DNA of 64,000 nt from Stachybotrys elegans (GCA_020746835.1 JAGPNK010000012.1:124001-188000), one strand, 5' to 3'. Shown: positions 34,952 through 48,100, counted from the first letter of the stretch. Numbers and translations: made by a program. Notes: generated by a model from the sequence alone, not told the origin.

Positions 34952-35572
34952 TCACGCCTTGTTCCTCTCGTTGAACTGCGCCACGGAGACGAGCTCGCCC
35001 ACCACGTCGTACTTTTCATTGAACCTCTCCTCCCAGCCCTGCAGACTCTCCATCTCATCCGGGCCGAGGCCCTCGAGGGTATCGAGGGGCCCGTCGAGAT
35101 CCTTGGTGAGCATATCCTCGTCGAAGCTGCCGCACGCGAGGCCACGGGAGGCGTCGCGGCCTGCAAAGTTGGAGTAAGGGCCGCCGGGCCCGTAGAAGTT
35201 GCGGCCGCGGGAAACGTCGAAGACGCGACCGCGGACGGCGAGGAAGACGGGAAGGCCGTCCTCACCGTTGAAGGGGAGGAGGGTGCGCGGCGTGTAGGTG
35301 CGGAAGACGGTGGGCGGGGGGTCGCGCATGGGCTTTGGGGGCGGCGAGGGCCGCAGGATGGTGTAGCACGTGTAGGCGACGACGCCGAGGAGGACGATGT
35401 TGAGAGGCGTGAAGAAGTCGCCGCTGAAGGGGGGGGGGGGGAAGCAGGTCGGGTTAGCGACAAGTATGTCTCGGAGAGATTATGACGGAGGGGGAGGGGA
35501 GGGGAGGGAATGCGCTCACCTGGCGGGGGGTTTGGCGGCCTGCTCGGTCATGCGGTGCTGTACGTAGTCCAT
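34952..35572 (-). CDS. DAP1: Dap1/PGRMC-like cytochrome-b5-fold heme protein
   Basis: Membrane-associated progesterone-receptor-like protein, 174 aa. Two exons on the minus strand, 35520-35572 and 34952-35423, flank a 96-bp intron. A membrane helix occupies residues ~20-40 (TPLNIVLLGVVAYTCYTIL). The cytochrome-b5-like domain covers ~62-165, with GRVFDVSRGRNFYGPGGPY and FAGRDASRGLACGSFD. The tyrosine in FYGPGGPY belongs to the heme-binding region of Dap1 proteins. In yeast, Dap1 binds and supports Erg11/CYP51; a CYP51 gene is present in this window but is 25 kb away, so there is no linkage argument. Family call is firm. Confidence 0.9.
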
Positions 35573-36181
35573 GATGGCGGTGCAGGGTGTATCGCGGGAT
35601 GAAGGTTTCGAGAGGGAGGGGGATAAGAGGGAGCAAGGGAGAGGAAGAAGGGCTGATGATGCGATCGATGGGTGGATGGAGGTTACGTTGGATTGAGGTG
35701 TGTAAGCTTGTGACGGGACGGGCGGGACCCCACCCCAGGTCATGTCTCCGCCTGGCTAAAATAGGACGCCTGATTGAGCGACGCACATCTCGTTGTCTTT
35801 TGCACTGTTTGGATGTTTGCCATGAGCAATTGACTGTAGACTGCCGCGATGATCGGACTGCATGGACAGAGAATGATGTTAATTTCACGAGCGAAAATGT
35901 TATAAAATCACACTGATTGATGGACACACGACGCTGCGCCTTACGGAATGCATCGTCTTCGCCAAGTATCGGCCTCTTTTCGCAGACGAGTCTCTCACAT
36001 TATCCAATTACACGAGGATAAGAAAAGAAAGAAAGAAGGTGAAAAAAGAAAAAAAAACCCAGTAGTATCCAAGTCGCTTTACACTATCTGATGTCGTATA
36101 CACTTAAAAGGCCACGGTCTACATGGCAACGGGACGTCTGCGTCAAGACGCATCACGCATCACACGCCCTGCCGGGGAGGC
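35573..36181. other. Intergenic region
   Basis: 609 bp between two minus-strand genes. It holds the Dap1 promoter and the 3' flank of the lectin-like gene, with an A-rich tract at 36020-36060. No gene recognised. Confidence 0.5.
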
Positions 36182-37926
36182 TCACCTGCTCTCCCGGACC
36201 GCAGCTGCGCCAATCTCCCCATCTGTCCCGAGCTCCTGGTGATGGTAGTCGCCTGGCAGCTCATAGCGCACCGAGGTGGGAAGCTCCTGGGGCGCCGTTG
36301 TCGACGTCAGCTCCGCCGGCTCTGCCGTGGCGGGCGACTTGTGCGCGTCGTCGCCGTACCCGGGCTGGTGCCAGCTCTGCGAATGCGTCGTCGGCACGCC
36401 GCTGTACACCGGCGGCTTGTTCTCGCCGTCAGGGCTTCCTCCTGCTGCCGCCGCCGCCTCCTCCTCGGCGCTGGCTGCTAGCTTCCTCCGGCGGATGAAG
36501 AAGAAGACAGCCGCTGCCACACCTAGTACTGCAAGGCCAACACCGACACCAATGCCTGCCTGAGCACCTGTTGAAAGTCCTCCGTCGCTGGTGTTGTCGT
36601 TGCTGTTGCCGGAATCGCCGTTTCCTTCGTCTACATTGCTATCGTCTTCGTTGGCCGTGCCGTTGCTCTTCAAGGCGATCCTGGGCTCCCTCCAGATGTT
36701 AAACCCGTTTTGATACATTTCCATTATCTCGCCGCCGCTGTGGTAGTAGACCCAGATAACGCCGGTTTCCGGTTCCGAGATCAGAGCCATGGACGCAGAG
36801 ACATTGTCGGCCACAGGCCACTCTCCGTCTTCAGGGTCGCCTGCAATATCCCAACCGCCCCTTCCTCCGTCAACCTCGTACAGTTGATGCATCCTCCTGT
36901 CGGTACCGAGGTAGAATATTCTTCGGTAGTTGTGGATATTGGCGGCGAGGTGGACTTCGGTGTTGGATGCACTGAAACCAATGAGCGAGAAGGGAGCATC
37001 GTCTGCCCGGACAAGTGTCATGTTGGATGCGTTCGTCTCGTTGGTGGGAACTGGCCTGGCAAAAGGCCTGGGTACAGAGACTGTTATTCGTGTTAGCTGA
37101 CCATGTTGCGTCCATTCTCTAGGTGGGATAGCCCCAGGGATTGTCCTACCCAATGACCACTGGTCTTCCGCAGTCTCGTTAAATTGCGCGACTGCAATGT
37201 TGCCGTTATCGTGGGGGAATGCCACGGACACAGCCCTATCGTCAGCGAGTGCTGATCCTATCGACCTGCCAGTTACGGACTTCCTCGACACAGGGCCGAG
37301 GTAGATCCAGTCGGTATCCTCGTCCCAGGCGACCATGTTTACTCTCTCGTCCTCATCGTGGTAGAAGACGCGGAAGCCGCCTGCATCGCCAAGGTCCTCA
37401 ACAGCGAGCCCTGACGTCTCGTGAACAGAGGGTGCGCCGGCGTCATCGGACACACTGTAAACCTCGTTAGGATCGGCAAAGTAATTGCCGGTCGTCAAAT
37501 TGCATATAAATAAAGCGTTCATGATTTTGGTATCATCGGCTTGGTAGAACAAATATGCCTGAGGAGTCGCACCAGTCAGTAATTGCTCCAGGCGTTACAG
37601 GTGGATGGTGGCAGGGAGACGCTTACTACTGGAGTATTCAAATCCTCATCCCACCAGCCGCGGACCTGGAGAGGCGTCGCCGATCGCGCAGGAACATCGA
37701 GGTGGAATCGGTGAGGTTCGTCTGTCGGAAAGACTGCCGAGCCGTTGCTGTTGCATGCGCTGTGTAGAATATCGCCAGAGCTCGAGTCTTGCAAGGCAAA
37801 ATGAGGCGTGAGCTCATAGGTCGTCCAGGTATACCAGCCCGCCATGCTGCCTAGCACCGGCTGCGCGAGCAGGAGAACCGTCGCCGTCGCCATCGCCATC
37901 GTTGACACTGCCGTTTGGCGAGCCAT
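36182..37926 (-). CDS. Fucose-lectin-like beta-propeller protein with membrane anchor
   Basis: 558 aa from two exons on the minus strand, 37627-37926 and 36182-37558 (68-bp intron). An N-terminal signal peptide of about 28 residues (hydrophobic TATVLLLAQPVLG) leads an extracellular domain of ~400 residues. That domain has repeated bladed segments such as FYHDEDERVNMVAWDEDTDW and IWVYYHSGGEIMEMYQNG, resembling fungal fucose-specific lectins. Several N-glycosylation sequons are present. A Ser/Asn/Asp-rich stalk follows, then one membrane helix (~432-454) and a basic stop-transfer RRRK. The ~100-residue cytosolic tail has a PPVY motif at 482-485. Surface sugar sensing or adhesion is an inference from the architecture. 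Ligand residues were not verified. Confidence 0.75.
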
Positions 37927-38887
37927 GGCCACCAGCGGGAGGACGAATGAGGCTCTCTGTGGAGGGAAGGGAAAGAAGAAGGCAAACCCCCGGAAATGTC
38001 GTCGCCTCGGATCCTGAAAGGCCTAGTTGAATCGTCAGGAGGGCGATCCAAGGAGGAGCTGCAATGCAACGCGATGCAACGCGATGTAGCAGGATCGAGA
38101 GGCTGACAAACAATGCAAGTCTAGATTAAGGCAAGCCGGAGGGGAACAGAGGATTCAAATCGGCGAGGGCATTAGCCCGTCAGCCCATCCCATCATCACC
38201 CATGCCCGCCCCATCTCATGGGTCGGCTCCATGCTATATGTGTAAGCCTCGTTAATCCAGTTCTGTGGCAAAAGGGATGGGTCATTTGCGATCCTATGCC
38301 CTTCCCTCTGCTAGTCCGTCAAGGGAATTACAGGGTCGTTCCCAGAGAGGGCCCAAGCTAGGAATCACCCTGGAAGGATTGCATTAGTCTGCGGCTGAAT
38401 GTGGCCAATCGAACCAGAACCCATCTTCCCAAGGAGAAGGACCACACAAAAGAAGCTTACGGACGGAGCAAGTTTGGCCTCAATGCAGTCGATGGCCCAT
38501 GGCTAAACGAGTGAGACAGGAGGACAGAAAGGGGCGCAAGGTGAGTAGTAGAGATGGAGTTGAACGAAGGTGAGAAGTGGAGGATGCCACTGTCCTTGTC
38601 AGCGGTGAAACCATTTTTTCCCAGCCAGGCCAGCCTTAGACACGGGCTAGCTCTAATCCAGGTACCATAATAAGCAACGGCCTAACCAGCCTGGGAAGGT
38701 GGTTTTACCAACGTAGGCACAACAATCAAGCATCCTGCATCTCTTTATTGGTGCTCCGTACGTACCCAGTGAGCATGGTTAAAAGAATCAACCCGGGCAA
38801 AAAGCAGCCAGGCCAGCAAAAAAGAGGAGGAAGGCGGGAACCGAGAAACATTTCGCACCAAATCATCAAAAAAGAAAATTCGTCAGA
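37927..38887. other. Intergenic region
   Basis: 961 bp upstream of the lectin-like gene. No conserved frame or RNA gene seen before the tRNA at 38888. Confidence 0.5.
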
Positions 38888-38959
38888 TGGAGATAGAGGG
38901 ACTTGAACCCCCGACCTATTGCATGCAAAGCAAGCGCGCTACCACTGCGCCATATCCCC
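38888..38959 (-). tRNA. tRNA-Ala (UGC)
   Basis: 72-nt intronless cloverleaf on the minus strand. The acceptor stem GGGGATA pairs with TATCTCC, including the G3-U70 wobble that marks alanine tRNAs. The anticodon loop is TTTGCAT (anticodon TGC), the T-arm loop TTCAAGT, and the discriminator base A. CCA is not encoded, as expected in a eukaryote. Confidence 0.93.
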
Positions 38960-39284
38960 GTGACTGATAGGCTTGCCTTTTACAAGAAACTATAAAGGAA
39001 GCGCCTGTAGTCGTGGCGCTGGTGGGAAGCCTAGACCCTTAGCCACAGGGCTGCGCGCTAATACAACCCTATGACACCGGCCCGTGTCTCAGTGGCGCCG
39101 GCCTTGTCCCATGTTCCCAACGCCAGAAGAGCCCTACCCAGAGAGTGGAGGACACTACTCTTGCTGTGAGACTAGAAGAAAAAGTAAACGCCCGATTCAT
39201 TGCCACGTTGTTCTGCCTTGGGATCGGCGGTCGAGCTATCCCTTTGAGTGTGGTAAGGTGCCCTCAATGTCACAGACAGGGTTT
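38960..39284. other. Normal-composition spacer before the AT-rich block
   Basis: 325 bp of ordinary base composition between tRNA-Ala and the RIP-like block. The change in composition at about 39285 is abrupt. No gene recognised. Confidence 0.5.
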
Positions 39285-41400
39285 TTAACTAATAAAAATA
39301 CACTAAAAAATCATAACTTCAATTTCCTAAGAAATTAGGCTATAATAGAAGTCCTAGCATTCCTGCTAGATATATATAGCTATATTATACACATTATAGT
39401 CTTTTTTAGTATATATAGCCTTATCTCTATTCCCACTAACCCAACTAAGGGACTACTAGCTTTATAACTATACCTTACCTACCTAAAGTCCCTAATAGCC
39501 TAGGCAATAGGCCTTTTTACCTCTATTAATATAATTATACTATAATAGAGAGGTTATTATATTACTAGCATAGAAATACTACTTTATACCCCTAGTCTTT
39601 CTATATAGAATAATAAGGTTATTAATAAAGCACTACTACTACCCCCTTTGGTCTTTATAGAGAGGCTATAATAAGGGCCCTAAAGCCCACTACTACAATA
39701 GATAGCTATTAATAAGGGCTACTTTAAGCAGAAAGGTCTAAGCTATTGCCTACTACCCTCCCCTATAGTTATAGTAGTTAAGACCTTCTATAGCCTATAG
39801 TTGGTTCTCTCTATCTATAGTATCTATCTACTTATTATAAGTGTTTACTACCTCTAGCCTAAAGAGTTCCTTTACTAAGTTAAGCCTAAATTTATAGTAG
39901 ATAGGGCATAATTATACTATTGTAGTAGGCTACTAGTAGACCTAGTAGATAAATTAATTTACTATAAATGCTATTAATAATAGCAGCACAAGTACATTAT
40001 CTTTCTATATAATTTAATTAACTTTAAAAGACTAGACAAGGGATTAGTATATGTTTTTCTATTAGTTATATAGTTTAGATCCTTTTCCCTAATATACCTT
40101 ATTATCTAGTATAGCTATAGCCTTAATATAGTTAAAAGCCTAGCACTTCCTAGTATAGTCTTACTACTTAACTATAATAAAGGGCTTATAGATACTATAG
40201 TTAATCTAGGTAGTACCTATAGTAGCTATCCCTTAATCCCTAAGAGCCTAGAAAAGGTATAGTAATAAGAAAAGATTATTAAGAAAGATATAATAGATAG
40301 CTATTAGTAGTCTAGATAGTAAAGAAACCACTATAGCTTGTATAAGGTTTAGAGCCTTTATTATATTAGGGGTAGCTTTATGCTTTTTCCTTTGCTATAA
40401 GCCCTGCTATTATAAGCCCTACTGTTACAAGCCCTGCTATTATAAGCCCTACTACTGCAAGCCCTACTACTATAAGCCCTGCTGCTACTATAAGCCCTGC
40501 CTTGTTTTTTTAATAATAGAAGGCATAGACTGCAGTGTATGCTAAATCCACTATAAAAAATAGCCTAATTAAGCTATAACCTAGACTTTAAATCTAATAG
40601 GCATTGGTTTACTAGGAATAGTTGTTTTTTTATAGACTTAGCCTTTAAAGCTAATTATATACTTATCTATAGTAAGATTTATATTTAGGCTTTAGAGCTA
40701 TAAAGAAACAGTCTATAGGTAGTTAGACTACTTATTATAGAACTTAAAGAGCCTTTATAGCTGTAATAAAAAGGAGGAAATTTATATATAGTAAGATAGT
40801 AGCTAGAATTAGTTAAAAGTTATATATTTAATAATAGAGTAACTTAAAAGGTATCTCTTAGTATTAAAGACCTTTTAATAGTCTTCTAGATAGGTTTCTC
40901 TATATAAACCTATATAAATCTATATAACAAGCTATAGATAGATCTCTAGCACTAAGGTTAGGCTTTAAGCCTTCTCTTACTATAAGAGCTACTTTATATA
41001 GCTACTATTGTTACAAGACCTAGGTTCAGGACCTTAAGCAGGCTTAAAAGCCTTATTTATATAGTAAACCCAGGCTTCTATAAGGAAAATAGATATAAAG
41101 AGCTAGAAAAAGTTAACTAGGCTTGCTAGTAGTGGTAATAGAAGTAAATAATATTATTCCACTTCTATTAGTATAAAATCGCTACTATAGTTATTAATAG
41201 ACTTAAAATTTAGTCTCTCTATAATATTATTTTTCTACTTCTATTTATAGTAATCTAGCTATATAAAAAGTTTATTATTAACTTTACTAATACTTCTAAC
41301 TATAATTAAATCTTTAATTACTATATCTTTAATATCTATTTAGTATGGCTTTAGGTAGGGAAGGGATTGAAGTTACTTTATGTACTAATCTAAATTAAGG
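39285..41400. repeat. RIP-degraded AT-rich repeat block
   Basis: About 2.1 kb of extreme AT richness, dominated by TA dinucleotides with stops in all frames. Reading through, I find almost no CpG (one clear case near 41178). Both borders are sharp. This pattern fits repeat-induced point mutation of a former transposon copy, which converts C to T on both strands. The original element cannot be identified by eye. Confidence 0.8.
40401..40500. repeat. 15-bp tandem minisatellite inside the RIP block
   Basis: Five consecutive 15-bp units of the form GCCCT(A/G)CTATTATAA (40401-40475) are followed by an 18-bp variant and a partial unit. They stand out as locally C-richer than the surrounding block. 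Confidence 0.7.
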
Positions 41401-44400
41401 GGTATATAGGTTGAATACATTGAGAGCACCTTATCACACTCAAAGGGATAAGCTTCATAGCCAAGCTAGTCATAGACATACAAGCAGATTGAACCGAGTG
41501 TTGGCATGCTCCCAACGCCGTCTCTTCATTCCAGATTCTGCTATGCGTCAAAGACGTCATGAATGGAAGCTCTTTCAGAATGATATAGCAGTACATTGTT
41601 GTCAATATACTGCTCGTACATCGCATCATAGTTGCTTCCTGTATTCTCAAAACAAGGCTTTATACAGGTGAATGCCATGCAACGCGCCGAAGCCCCTGAT
41701 GTTCTTATAGTTGAACAGAAACGTATACGTCAGCCTCTTCCAGATATGCAATCCGCAAAGCACTCGGCCAGTTTTCGCTTGTTAACCCCGGTCGCCGTCG
41801 CATAGTCATTAAATAGCCAGCATTGCTTCATCCCGGATATGCCAGCGGTTTCGACGTCTACAATAAGCGCTTGAGGGACTATTGAGCTCTTGAATGTGCT
41901 GAGATCGGCTAAAGTTTTCATGTGCGATACCAAAACAATGCATTAGAAGTGTCGTTGCCTAAACTTAGAATCATGGAGTCTGACATTGCTTTGCGTTCTG
42001 TGCAGTGGTTTCCACAATTTGACGATATTTAGATTAATAAACAGATGAAGGTCATTATCGGCCAATAATGTGCTAGTGTTACACAGAGGAAACTTGGCAG
42101 TTGTGGCGGCGAATGTTCCCAGCTTCGCACCACGGGATAGCCCATGGATTTTCCTATATTCACAGGCGTCAGCCGGGTTGTCTACAGGTGAATGAACACG
42201 CACGAATAGCAGGGACTGGCGTTTTGGGTCTTCTCGCTGCATCTGGAAGTCTCTGACGCAAGCGCCGGAATCTGGATAAAACGAGTTGTAATGCATCCAG
42301 CTATATTGATTAGAAAAGGACTCTACGAGTGCATGATGAAGGGCTTATTTACACAGGGACTTTCCCGAGAGATAGTACATTCCCAGAACGCCGTGTTTCG
42401 AGCGCGTTGTATGCACGGCTCAAGGGCACTTTTGAGTTACGCCTTGTCTTCAGTAGAGTATTGACTTGGTTTGCACCAACTACCCCAAGAACTACCGAAC
42501 GCTACTTAGAATTGATCACGAGCATTCTTTTGAAGTCCGAGGGGTATCCATGGACCTGAATGTCATACCATGGAAGAACCTCAAGATATGATGTTGCTAC
42601 TGAATATTCCTCCCGAGTTTCGGAGTTGCAGACAATCTTTCCTATGCGCACGTCTTGGTAAACATCACGAAATTCCCGCCTTCACGAGGCTTGAACTCCT
42701 AGGAGCAACGCTTGATTTCCAAAAATATATGGATAGTAAGGGGATTAGTATGGGTAGCCCAGACTCGCATAACAAACGGCCATTATTTAGGCCACTGGCT
42801 ATCTTGATCCGCAATATATTCCCCGACCTCTTGGTGCGGTTTCCAGACAAGTGAAGCGCAGTGCCTGCATGCTGGAGGAAAACCATGCTTATACATGTGA
42901 TTCTTTGCATGACCCTTCCATTCATCCAGGAACCAGAGAAGGGTCAAGTTGCAAGATGCGAACTGTTCCATACAAGCTCGAATGTGATACGTTGGGTAGA
43001 TATGGCGGATAGGGGGAGTAGGGTAGTATGCCACTCTATCAGTTTCTCTATTTCCTTGAGGTAAGATCCTTATGAGCTGACCGGTGACGTGCGCTTCCGT
43101 CATGCAATGCAGAGTCCATGTCATGTTAATGCGACGTCTTGTGTAATTGGAGGGCTCGAGTCAACTCAGCTCAACACATCGCACGGCTCTCTGTAGCTGT
43201 CACATTGATGACGGTCAAGGCTAGCTTCTACTGACTTCAAACTTCACGTCATGCCTTCTTCTCCCGAGGATATACCTCCAAATACATGCGTTTGCTCCCT
43301 TAGGAGAACTCGTCGAATGCATTCGCCCCTACGAGACTGGATCAATGAAGGGTCTTGGAGTGCCTCCGTGACACTCATAATCTTCTACAGGAGCTACATA
43401 TCGTTTAGAGTAAGTAAACTCCAGAGTTTTGACAAATTCTGATGACGCAGGCGGCATCTTCCGGATCTGATATGCTCACTGGATGGTATTCGATATAGCA
43501 AAAGAGAACAGAAAAGTAAAAGCCATTCTCTCTGTTTCTGGCCTATCGGAGTCATAGATACCTCCATTACAAGCGGAAGGTTGGCCGTCTAGATCAACAG
43601 CTACGCCACAGTAAAGAGTGCTGGTGAAGGGTTCAGGAGACTTGTAAGCCGCGTATCGGCATACTCCGCCAATAAAACAACTGTGTCCCTTATCCCGCCA
43701 TTGCTGAAAGCGTACCCATGCCACCCACAAGTACTGTCTCAGTCTGACTTATCAGAATTCCTGTGGACAAGCTAGTAACATGTATACCCTATACCCTTCG
43801 GCATCATCCACAGCCACGGCCGTCACCAACATGCATAGTCCGAAGGCTTCCACCGGCATCGCGGTACGTACGGTATCCCGACCTCGGTGCCTTTGTCCCG
43901 GTACGTCTAGCACGCTTGAGAGTAGCTTTGTCAAAACATGTGCAAGGGCTAGAAGGATGGGTCAACGAACTATGCATATACATATCGAGTCTGCTAACCG
44001 TAGGTTACCTGAGTGCATATGCATGCTTTTGCTGCCGCTGCTGTCACATTGTTCTCCGGCTCTGGCCATTGGGTCAAGCTGGTTGTAGTCTGATGACCCC
44101 CTCATCTATCCGAGTCTGCTCTGGTTCTGGGGCCAACCACAGTCTGATCCATCAGCCTTGTTTAATATTAGAGCCTAAAGGAGCAGCCATTACTGTTCGC
44201 GTATGGTGCTAGCCCTCTTCCATTGTTCTTCCCCGGCCCGGCTCTGAACGTACCCGTTCTGTCATACCCTATACCTTAATGCGTTTATACTCGGATCTAG
44301 TCGAGCAGAACGGCTTGGATGCTTGGGCCCCCCATCAGCTGGGGAGCCCGGAAATACCTGAAAACATACGGGTTTGTCAGTAAACTTTCGACTAGATGAC

Positions 44401-45002
44401 GCAAGCTTCCACCGCTGCAACCGTGCGTCGGCATTCACCTGGGACGGGAACGAATTGGTGTGGGTGACTTGGGCGTCATACATGGCCCATCCTGTCCATC
44501 ACACGCCGCACCCGCAGATCTTACCCCCACCCAATACTGGCTGATTGCGGCTACAGAGATCAGCTCACTCATGCTGGGTGTCGCAAACCAGGATCGTATC
44601 GAAAGGGGGACCTGGATCATAAGTACCCCACGACAAGAGCCAACATGCTGAGGTAGTTTTCACCGGCCGTCCATGTAGCATGCACACCAACCCGAAAGCA
44701 TTCCAAGCCAAAAAAAAAAATTACACAGCTATCAAGAGACAGATGGAAAACAGGGTATAGATTCCTTTCTCGATCGTTTGATGAGAATACATGGTTGTGT
44801 AACAGCACCTGGGAGGGAGATCTCCGCTGAGGCTGTGGCTGACCGGAAGATTATCTCCGGGGAACAGGGGTATGCAGCTATGCACTCCAGGCAGTGACAA
44901 GGCTTGGTTTTCTTATCCCGCTAGGCCTCCTCCCTCTTACAGCGATGTGGGAATTCCTGATCCAGTAGCTCCTCTGATGGTACAGGTGATAGCAATCAAC
45001 AT
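41401..45002. other. Gene-poor region without recognisable genes
   Basis: 3.6 kb of ordinary composition next to the RIP block. Several frames of 60-150 codons exist, e.g. minus 41943-42296 and plus 42570-42854. None shows a domain, a consistent exon chain or biased codon use that I recognise. They may be remnants of displaced genes or chance frames. Confidence 0.4.
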
Positions 45003-45103
45003 ATATTAGGTTGGCGGCACTAGGCACCACCTCTACTGTTTATTTGCTCTCTACTGCTTACACCCCACACTGCACACTCTTTTCCTCATCATATTAGGTT
45101 GGC
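45003..45103 (+). mobile_element. Short retroposon-like element, copy 2 (5'-truncated form)
   Basis: A 75-nt core (45016-45090) is flanked by a perfect 13-nt direct repeat, ATATTAGGTTGGC, at 45003-45015 and 45091-45103. The core equals the 3' part of copy 1 (4059-4133, opposite strand) with one mismatch. It lacks the 49 nt found at the 5' side of copy 1. Different flanks with different duplications rule out a simple segmental duplication. Confidence 0.7.
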
Positions 45104-48100
45104 AAAACGCAAGGCTTATGGCTGCGGCCATTGGATATAAAGGGTCGCAGCTACCCTCATTACTTGGAAAATTGCTGTGGTGATTAGTATTGTTGGGCGT
45201 TGGGTAAGGAAAGGGGAGAGGAGACAAAAGTAATAGGCCTCGGCCGAGTGAAACAGTCAGGGTTGCTGCTAGAAGGCTAGTTCCAGGTGCCGAGGAGGAT
45301 CTGATATGTACCCATCTGATTCAGGTGAGACGGTAGCTCGGGAGGGCACAAGAACACGAGCGTCCTGTCCCTCAACCTCCTCGCAACAAGCAGAAGCTGC
45401 CCGTGGCCGGCCAAATGTTGCCGTGCTTGCAGCAAGCTGCTAGCTGTGTATGTACATACCCGCGTACATACCATCTTACTACATACGGATACGCATCACT
45501 AGATCCCAGCCCTGCAGCCCGTGGGCCTGAGCTCCTTTAGACACGCGAGCCCTCCCACCCCCAGATCTGGCAGAGATGCGCCCAAGTCAGGAGTAAGGTA
45601 TACGCAGCGCTGACGGCCTCGCAAGGGGTCCCTACGCCACATGAGCTGGTTCGACGCAGAGATAACCCGTGCGGAGGCCGTGCTTTGTCCGAATACGGGC
45701 CAAGATAAGGCCTGTGGCCCGGTACGTACAGCGGCTGATAGCTGCATGCTTTCTGACTTTCCCGCACAGCTCCGTCCTCGGCGGCTGCAACATGCATCGC
45801 GGTACGGGCACATGCAGCGCTGATCATCTGCCGGGTCTAGACCGGCACCCAAGATTAAGTTGGCATGGAGCCTGTAAGCCGCAAGACTTGCCGGCCCTTT
45901 GCTTCTGTTCAGGGGGGCGTGGCCAGAGGTAGCCGAGTACATATCATACGTGAAGGGTAGGCGCAGTTGTCTAAGTAGACTATACGGCCGGGCTGCTTGA
46001 AGGGTATGTACCGTTGGGGTGACCGCAAACTCCTGAGGGTGATGTGGGAGCTCGGCAGAGTGAAGCCGAGAGTGTTTCATTTGCTTGGGCATTGGCAGCC
46101 AGGGGGTGTCCTTGTGTTCAGTTCTTTGAATATGCATGTATCCTTGGGCGAGTCCGTACCTCTACCAACCAGAGGGATTCTTTCAAGCCACATTCCAGCC
46201 CTGTGGACGGACAGCGTGCGCCGGCAGGCAGCGTACTTTTGCCAAAGGGTGTGCGAGTGTTTGTTTGCGTGGGGTTTTACCGTCCGTGTTGCGCCTGGCA
46301 GTTCCAAGACAGACGGCGCAAACACGCTTGGCAAGACATGCCATGCTGGGAACCACAGGGGCCAATCAGCACGCCCGGAAGGCAGAGCACTAGCCTCCGC
46401 CACATTGACCAATAGCTAGCTTCGGAGGGCCTCCGTCCCTTGCAGCCAATGAGTGAAACAGGTTTTCCCTCCTTCTTTTCTTCTTTCTTGTCTCATCGAA
46501 CCCACCACTCCCCTTGAGCCAAGACACTGTCAACGAACAGAATGGTGCCGTATCGCTGGGACACCCCCAGGCCCCGACTCCCCGGATACTGTGGGCGTAC
46601 TGTACGCCCCAGGTACATGATACTTGGCAAAGCGAGCCTACTCCTTGGCCAGAGCAGAGACTGATTACTGGATTAGTACACGCGTTACAGCATCCAGAGG
46701 GAGCAAGGCGACTGAGTGTTGAACGACTGCCCCGTGGCATTGGCATGCAGCCCTTGTCTTATGACTGGCGTCCGCACTCCGATTCCCCGATATCTCTTCC
46801 AAAAGCCGCGCGTATCACCGCTGCTGCACTGGTCTAGACGTAGTCGGGCCGAGAACTTATAGTCACTGTCCGTCTTCGTCAGCGCGCAATACCAGTAGCA
46901 TCATGGTGAGTTTTCAGCTGCCTCTCAGCCGCCCTTCTTTCTCCCTACCATTCTCATATCCTGATTCCCATCTAACCCTTCCTGTCTACCTGACTATCTG
47001 CCTCGCTACCACACCCTCCTACTCCTACCCAGCTTATTGCGCCATACCTTGCCACTTGTTATTCACATGGTGTCCATGTCTTGTAACGCAACCCTTTCTT
47101 CTATAACGCGTCGTATCGTAGCCCCCTCCCCCCTTCCCCCTAGGCAGAGTTTCATCCTTCTTGCGATATCACCCAATTTGCCACTAGAAATGCTACGGCT
47201 GAAGCCCTCAAAGGTCTTTATCTACCCACCTTTGAACGCCCGGGCGGCATGGAATAGATATGGGACGAGAACTGACCTTTTATTCCCAGACATTATGCCT
47301 TTGTGATTCTTAAGACACTATATCATGTTCCCACCCGCCCCAAGTACACGATTTTTTAAGCATGCCGAGCTTTGGATGAGCCCAGAAATCTGCAAGCAAA
47401 CCCTCTGGTCGCGGCCGTGTGTCTGTCTTACCTTATTGACACTAGCACAGGCAAGCCGAGGAACAAGAGGAAGACGAACAGGCAGGGGGAGGAGGGTAGG
47501 GGGTATAAGGAACAAAAGCAACGAGCAGCATGACAGAGCAGAGGAGGAAAAGCAAAAGAAGAGGGTGGGCAAGAGAGAAAAGAAAAGAAGGGGCGAGATG
47601 GAGGGAGATAGAGCGAGCAATAAAGAGCCTTCCTGCCTCCCCCCCCCGCGCATGGCACAAGATCAAGATCAACCCATTGAGTCCTGCTCCCTTGACTTTG
47701 ATTCAGTCGCACGCAGAGCGTTGCATTGTCTCGCATCGACCCAGGCTGAATGAAGATCGAGGGTAGGGGAGTAAAGGAAACCTCACTGCCCTGTATTTTA
47801 TCTTTATTTTTTGTCTATATTTTATTTTATTTTTACCTATACCAATCTTGTTCGAAACCATCGCCATTCCGGACCCATCTCTTGCATTCAACAAACTTCA
47901 ACATTAGCTTTCCTTCATTACCGACGCCAATGGCAAGCAAGGGAGGGAGGGAGCCGTTTCATGCCGCCTCTATTTAGCTTTCTCATCTCTCTCTCTCTCC
48001 CTATCACACCCAGATCTGCCTTCTCCACACACGCTCCCGAATCTCGATTCTTGCCGTCATCCACCGATTCTCTCTTGACTAGCCTTGCTCTGGCCAAGCG

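Noticed and set aside
43476..43730. Minus-strand frame of 84 codons with several cysteines
   Set aside because: No family or supported exon neighbours; too short to call.
45499..46137. Minus-strand frame of 212 codons
   Set aside because: No recognisable domain; another frame overlaps on the same strand and sequence looks non-coding.
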